NCBI GenBank assembly: GCA_015698045.1
Contig: BLAL01000239.1
Location: 124,001 to 188,000 of the forward strand
From: Rhizophagus clarus
Lineage: Eukaryota > Glomeromycota > Glomeromycetes > Glomerales > Glomeraceae
Direction of reading: 5' to 3'
Length of the DNA stretch: 64,000 bases
The notes under the pieces are model-generated. The model ran no database searches. It worked only from the letters and a program-made list of their open reading frames with translations, and was not told the origin of the DNA. Positions 58,244-64,000 of the stretch are shown piece by piece. A program made the position numbers and the translations under genes. How positions within the stretch are numbered: position 1 is the first letter of the stretch; each line of letters opens with the position of its first letter.

Positions 58244-60166
58244 CAAATTTAGTTTAAATATTTTCTTTTTTCATCTTTGGCTATATAGGAAGGAATAGTA
58301 AACAAAATATACTTTTAGACAGATTACCAGGTGGATTTCATTCCAATAAATTTTCTTGAGCGTTCTTTCAATTTATTTTTAGAACTCGTATGGATATCAT
58401 GGAGATAATGGAAAGAGTTTTCAATGGAAATGGAATAAGATATGAATGAAAGAAATGTAATTGATTGTGGAGTAAATCAAACAGCATTTTACACAAAAAA
58501 TGGGTCTATTTAAGAACCGCTTTTAATAAATATTATGGGAGTATTACATCCTATGACTGACGTATCTTCAAATGAAAGAATTTTGATTAATTTTAGCACT
58601 GGGCCATTTTTATTTGAGATAATTATTAAAGGTATGTATAAAGGAAAGAAAGAGGTTTTGATCAGTATTTTGAGAAAAAATTTTTTTTTTAATCTTTTAA
58701 AAAAATTTTTTTTTTTTTTAATATTTATTTAGGAAATTTTTAAAAAGGATGTTTAAAATTATATGAGGAAAAAAAAAGAAAAAATTAACGATGATGGCAA
58801 AGAAGTAAAATTATAATTATAGTTAGCTTCTTGCTATTAGTATTGAGTGATGATAATAGTGTTAGTGATATCAGCGATGATTTTTATTATTTAATTTTTT
58901 TTTTAAAATTATCATCTCAAAATTTCTTGAGAACAACAAAGTCTACCCAACAATGAAATTTCTTCTTCTTCTACGTTTTGATCTTTACTTAATCTCAAAC
59001 ATTTCGGATCTAATTATAATCCAATTCCCTCTTTGAAAGAAGGGTCGATATTTCATTGGAACCTTTTGAGTATAACTATTAGTTTCTGGCGAAAATTTTA
59101 ACGGATCCTTCTTGATCAACTATGGATGAAGAATACCATCTCAAAGGAAATACTAGTGGCAAATTTCATCTCTCGATGTTAAAATGTATGATGTCACTAT
59201 TACTATTAATTAACCATTCGATACGATAAAGATTCCTTAATTTGGAGATGATTGCATAGATCTTATTTCATCGAAATTCAATATAACGATTGAAAGATAA
59301 CAATGGAGTCTCATATCTGGTGTAGAAAGTAGGTGGTATTGTCAATAATACAAGATCAATCATTTTTTTTGCAAGATTTCCAGATTTTTAAACTTTTTTT
59401 TTTTTTTTTTTTTGTTGTAGATTTTGGGTTGTTTCATTTACTACCTCATCGAGAACGTTGGAAAGTAGAGTTTCCCGATCGATATAATTGATATAACGTA
59501 CATTAGTTTCAAAATTACCAGGTGATGTTACTAAAATTCGAAACATTTGATTCTAGCGAGGGACCCCTGAACTCTATCAAGACTGCAATCTAAAGAGGAC
59601 TTTAATGGGCAGCAGAACGTGAAGGATAGACATTCAAATATTTCAAGAAATGATATTAAACTAATAATTCAATATTTAATCAATAATTCAAAATCTTAGA
59701 ATTCAGTTAATAATGTATCAGCTGAAGCAGAAATTGGCGTATCATATAGCAAAAATGGGAAAAGGCATTTGGATGATGTTTAAAATTAGCCGAAAGTGGC
59801 AATGCTAATACACAAATTGTTATTATTAATATAGTATAAGAACAATAAGTTGTACCTTTCTCTAGTGAATAATCAAATCTTAATGATAATAAAAACTTTA
59901 TGTCTAAAGTAGATATGATTCTTATCACAAGCCATGAGCAAAAGATTCGCTGATAACGTAAATACTAATTACATTGCGGGGATTATCATCCAATGGATGA
60001 TGATCCATTTATATACTGAACTAGATCAGAAGAAAGAAATAAAGTATACAAATTAATTTTAGTATTATTTAATATAGTACATACCAATTTATTAAATAAA
60101 AATTTACCGGAACACGTAAACTGCATTAAATCGATTAGCAATCTTATAAAAGACTAATTAATTGAT
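58244..60166. other. Intergenic DNA of mixed composition
   Basis: 58930-59640 is less AT-rich than most intergenic DNA here but contains many stops in all frames; it could be an old gene or transposon relic. Nothing assignable. Confidence 0.35.
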
Positions 60167-60480
60167 TAACAAAAAATTTGATTAATTCAGACCTTTACAG
60201 ATTTTAGTAAACGAAAATAATAAAATCCATGATGAAGTGTGAGAAAATGGGTAGATTAAGAAAACGACCATCTGATACTTTTAGCAATGAAAACTTTCAA
60301 TTATACATAATAAGATCAATACAAACAAGTACTTGATGTGAGAACATTTTGATAGTTTGGTAGAACCAGAAAAGCGAAAGAAATGTAATAGATTAGAAAA
60401 AAATTACACCACGAAATTTACAATTTCCTTTTTAATTTTATAGATGTTAAATTAACATTCTTTACGTAAAATGATATGTT
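60167..60480 (-). repeat. Interspersed repeat, inverted copy without the 92-bp segment
   Basis: Reverse complement of 30436-30857; see that entry. Confidence 0.8.
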
Positions 60481-60984
60481 TGTAATATAATTTCTCATAT
60501 AATAAAATAAATATTTATAATAAGATCCAGCCGCAAATGTTGAATGAACAAAATATTCAACATAGATTTTTTTTTTTTTTTTGACTGGGTGTTGTTAGCC
60601 GAATTATTTATTTTAATATTCGTAAAAATGAGTCCATATACTAATTTTTCACCTAAAACAAACTTCCTTCGTATAATGAGTTGTGCTCATATCTTAGATT
60701 ATCAGGTAGTAGATTATTTGATTTTTAAAATAATCACGTCAATATAATTACAATTGATTATGTAATTGCAAAAATATCCAATAAATATGATTTTAACTCA
60801 TTTTTTTATGTGAATATTGTAAAATGTGAGTGAGTTACATGGAAAGAATTCCCAAGTTTGTCAAAGAGTAAGTTTCATGTTTAGTAATATTAAATAAAAA
60901 AAATAAAAGTGGCATGTCTCAGCCTTACACTACATGAGTAATTTAGTAATTTTTTCATTTTTTTTCAAGTTTTTACGCTTGGTC
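60481..60984. other. Upstream region of the 4-exon gene
   Basis: AT-rich, with a T-run at 60567-60583. The frame 60544-60747 shows no family feature. Confidence 0.4.
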
Positions 60985-62387
60985 ATGGCTCTACAATTAC
61001 GAAAAAGAGAAATTCGTAACACCATTCAGGTGCTTGGTTTTGCGTTATTTCTAAAGGTAGAAAATATTTTAACAAATGATATTTTATATAGGGAACAGGG
61101 GAACGCCATTCCATTTGGGCCGGGAGGAATTATGATAGTTCCGCCGCGCTGTCAACCGATTTTAATAATTATTGTGTAGGATGCGGTTTCCCTACTATGG
61201 AAGCACCACATCCATCGCCCTGTCAAAAAAATATCATTAAGGAGCCAGAAGATTCTTTTGAGGGACAAAATTTCAATGATGGAGGAGGATATATCGAGTC
61301 TTCCGACAACTGTCAATTTAACGTTTTCTACGGAAAAACTACGACGAAAGAAAAAGAATCAGAGACGAAAAAGGAATATAACGAAATACATGTTCGGTGC
61401 TTCAATTCGATGCGGGAAAGTATCAACGATGACAAGCGAGATGATATCAACAAACAACAGTCAGGCAGCGAAATCAAGGGAGAGGTTGATACCAGCGTTA
61501 AATTGGTGCAGTTTGAATATTGTTCTAACCGGTCAAGAGTTTTCGAGATGCAGACATCCCTGGGGGAATTGCTCAGAGATGATACCGTTGCATGCACTAT
61601 CCAAAAATCAGACCTCTCGAAGAGGACGTGTAACTTTGTAAAACCGGTCCATCAGAACGAACGACATGATGACAATCGCTCCGTGTATAAAGTTTCAGTG
61701 GATTATGAGAACAATGAAAGATATGGGATCAGTGACAAGAATCATCTCATGGTAGTTGAACAGTTTAAAAATGAATCCGACTGTTACAATATAGCAACAT
61801 CTTTCGGTTCTGTGATCATCAACAATGATATTGAATATCTTACATCCGACATTGAAATTGTTAAGCAGTATGGCTTCAATCACATTATCTCCATCGGGAT
61901 GCGACCACATGGATTTCTTTTTATGGACTGTTACGGACGTGTATTCGATTGGGATGATATGAGTGGTTTGCTATGGCCACTTGGCTATTATTCCAAGGTG
62001 CCGGAATCTATGATTAACTGGACAGGATGGGGCGTGGAGTCAAACGGGACTATTGTTGAAATTAAAGCTGGTAAATGCGTATTTTTTTTTAACCTGAAAT
62101 ATGTTCATAGTCTTTCTTTTCTCTCTACTTCCTAAACAGATATAAATTTTTATAATTGTTTCTTTCCTTCCAGAGTCACCAGAAGAACAATGTAATAACT
62201 CCCTAATTGCAATTAAAGGTAAGAAAAACGTCGTTTATGTGATTTCTTTGAATTAAAGATGTTTTACCTTAAATTCTTTATAATTGTTTTCATTTCTTCG
62301 GAATCATCAGAAAAGCAATTTAATACTTTCCAGCAGATTTCTACAAAAAACAGAAAGAAAAAGAAAAGTAAAAAAAGACAACATTGA
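60985..62387 (+). CDS. Unknown protein, about 381 aa, 4 exons, basic C terminus
   Basis: Inferred exons: 60985-61029, 61092-62070, 62174-62218, 62311-62387 (1146 nt, phases consistent, introns of 62, 103 and 92 nt with GT-AG ends). Exon 2 alone gives a long open frame with ATG at 61197, which is an alternative start if exon 1 is wrong. It is hydrophilic; a possible Cys pair YCVGCGFP lies near residue 40; there is a charged middle, and the best-ordered part is near the end (VKQYGFNHIISIGM, HGFLFMDCYGRVFDWDD, LWPLGYYSKV, NWTGWGVE). The last exon is a Lys/Arg-rich tail (RKKKKSKKR), a likely nuclear localisation signal. Exons 3 and 4 start with homologous sequence, showing exon duplication. No family assigned; the composition argues for a real gene. 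Confidence 0.68.
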
Positions 62388-63116
62388 TTGATTTATTCAA
62401 ATTAGAAATTCTTTATTTAGCCCAAGATGTTATTGTATAACATTCAGTCTAACTGTTAATGTAATTGTTAAATTTGTTACAAGTTATAGGTATATTATAG
62501 CTACAAAAAGTTAACACAAAACTAGCAATTTTAGGTATAATAAATAAAATAATTGCATATATTTTTTGTGTATCATCACATTACATTACCATTACATTGT
62601 GTAATGTATACTATATGTAGTTTTAGTGAAACTAACAAATTGACGGTTATCTGTTTATTACAAAGGGTACTATGATTTCTTTTAAACGTGATCTTGCGGA
62701 TTGCTATATAATCGTCAATTTTCACCACTAGTTTATATTTATATTTTAGGTCAAGTATTGCGTAAGTAATTTTCAGTGAACGCATAATGTAATTATTACC
62801 AAGGTTATTATTGTAACGGAAACATATACCATCTTATTATATATATATATATATTTTCTTTACCCTACCCACATCTCATTTCTTGTACGTTACGGTTTCG
62901 AAGTTGGGAAGTGAAGACGAAAAATATTAAAACATTACGATTGTATTCGAATTATGCATTTGCAGTGTTTTAAAGGTTCTTATTAGCATAGTGAAAGGCA
63001 GGAAACGTAAACTTTTGGTGGAACATTATCATTTTACTAAAGTTAAAGTTGTTCATTTATTAAATTATTAAATTTATTTTAGTATTACCGTACAGCGCTG
63101 CATACAGTGCCCCGGG
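62388..63116. other. 3' flank and intergenic DNA
   Basis: AT-rich; (TA)n at about 62838-62854. A short inverted pattern of ATTACATTACC/ATTACATTGTGTAATG words lies near 62578-62607. No gene. Confidence 0.45.
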
Positions 63117-63226
63117 TAGAGACCTGCATTGAGCCAGGTCTTAGTTGATTTTTTGACAAAAGCTTATAGGCCCGGCCCCGGGTTTTATTTGTTCCGACCG
63201 GCGCAAGGTACCCATGCAGACCTCTA
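63117..63226. mobile_element. Small GC-rich inverted-repeat element, hAT-like ends
   Basis: Left end TAGAGACCTGCAT; right end (minus) TAGAGGTCTGCAT; two mismatches. The core contains GGCCCGGCCCCGGG, an island of high GC. TAGAG ends recall hAT elements, but the 8-bp flanks (GCCCCGGG and ACTCCGAA) do not match, so the boundaries or the class are uncertain. Confidence 0.5.
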
Positions 63227-64000
63227 ACTCCGAATATTATTCAAAAATTGAATTAAATTAAATAATACCTTTAAATGTCGGTACCTTGTTATTAGACATA
63301 TTAAACTTGATAAAAAGACCATATTAATTATGAAAATTAAAGGGAATAATATTGCTGAGAGGTAGTGTATGCAACGCTATATGATATTAAAGATTTTATT
63401 TTATATATCTGAAATATTAATGAACACCACTTCAATTTTTAGAATAGATCTATATAATTATTATAATTTATTTTTATTTGATAAAGAATTCACATCGATA
63501 TTATTTTTGAAAATATATTTGTGTAACACGGGATATTGCGTGAAAATAGTGTTGTATGACGGTTATAAATTTCAGGAGACAAATGATGATCTGACAATTT
63601 AAATTGGCTAAAGACCATTTTCTCTACTTTTGGTCATAGTTTTTCGAATATATGGTGAATGTCAAAGTTATAGCCCAATAGAGTATTACTTGTACATGTT
63701 GAACTAAAAAGGAGGTATTGTTAACCTAATTGTTGAGAATGTCGATAGATTCACAGAGTTAGACGAGGTCCAATTCTCTCTGTGTCGCTCAAGTAATTCT
63801 GTTTTTTTCAAAAATGACCGTTTGCCTCATTAATTAGAAACTGATGACTCTAGAGAATTGTGACAAATTAAGTTTATACCATGATTAAGTCTTTCTCCCC
63901 TAAATTTCAGAAGCTTCAGAAGCAAATCTATGCAAAAAAAAAAACCTAAAAAGTTCTAGATCAACTATTAATTAGAATTTTTATTCCTAAATTCTATTCT
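63227..64000. other. Intergenic DNA to the window end
   Basis: AT-rich; the frame 63369-63602 has no recognisable feature. Nothing else seen. Confidence 0.4.

Noticed and set aside
61258..61641. 127-codon plus-strand frame inside the 61-62 kb gene
   Set aside because: Shifted-frame shadow of the longer, splice-consistent exon.

Overview
The window is nuclear DNA of a fungus. It is strongly AT-rich, full of long homopolymer runs, and its genes carry short GT-AG introns of about 60-100 nt. The gene content is typical of arbuscular mycorrhizal fungi (Glomeromycotina, Rhizophagus-like): a zinc-ribbon plus TKL-like kinase, a Crinkler (CRN) family gene, an F-box/LRR-like protein, and many decayed mobile elements. 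The organism assignment is inferred from family content and style, not from a database match.

Layout. 1-3.8 kb: a decayed LINE (reverse transcriptase, RNase H, zinc knuckle). 3.85-8.7 kb: AT-rich desert with a 16-copy 22-bp minisatellite. 8.75-10.8 kb: a CT-rich block followed by an array of degenerate units, each with an inverted repeat, a TACTAAC-like branch site, a pyrimidine tract, an AG acceptor, a short exon-like body and often a GT donor. 11.3-11.8 kb: a broken coiled-coil gene. 12.9-14.8 kb (minus): a kinase gene, divergent from a complete 11-exon D-amino-acid oxidase gene (15.3-17.2 kb, plus). 17.4-22.6 kb: a nest of small non-autonomous elements and part of a minus-strand coiled-coil gene. 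23.5-27.4 kb: a disrupted CRN gene tail-to-tail with a decayed minus-strand PD-(D/E)XK-like gene. 28.5-31.85 kb: a second copy of the splice-signal array plus dispersed repeats. 32.6-34.8 kb: three inverted-repeat elements. 35-53 kb: a gene-poor stretch with one small intronless Ser-rich gene (44.0 kb). 53.3-54.8 kb (minus): an F-box gene. 56.2-57.6 kb: a complete 7-exon aldo/keto reductase gene lacking the usual catalytic His. 61.0-62.4 kb: a 4-exon gene of unknown function with a duplicated exon.

The genes do not form a pathway. The DAO and AKR are housekeeping-type oxidoreductases; the kinase, CRN and F-box genes belong to families that are expanded in these fungi. The most unusual signal is the family of tandem splice-signal hairpin units found at about 9-10.8, 19.3-19.8 and 29-31.8 kb. 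They look like serial intron/micro-exon duplications and are not explained by any gene I can recognise.
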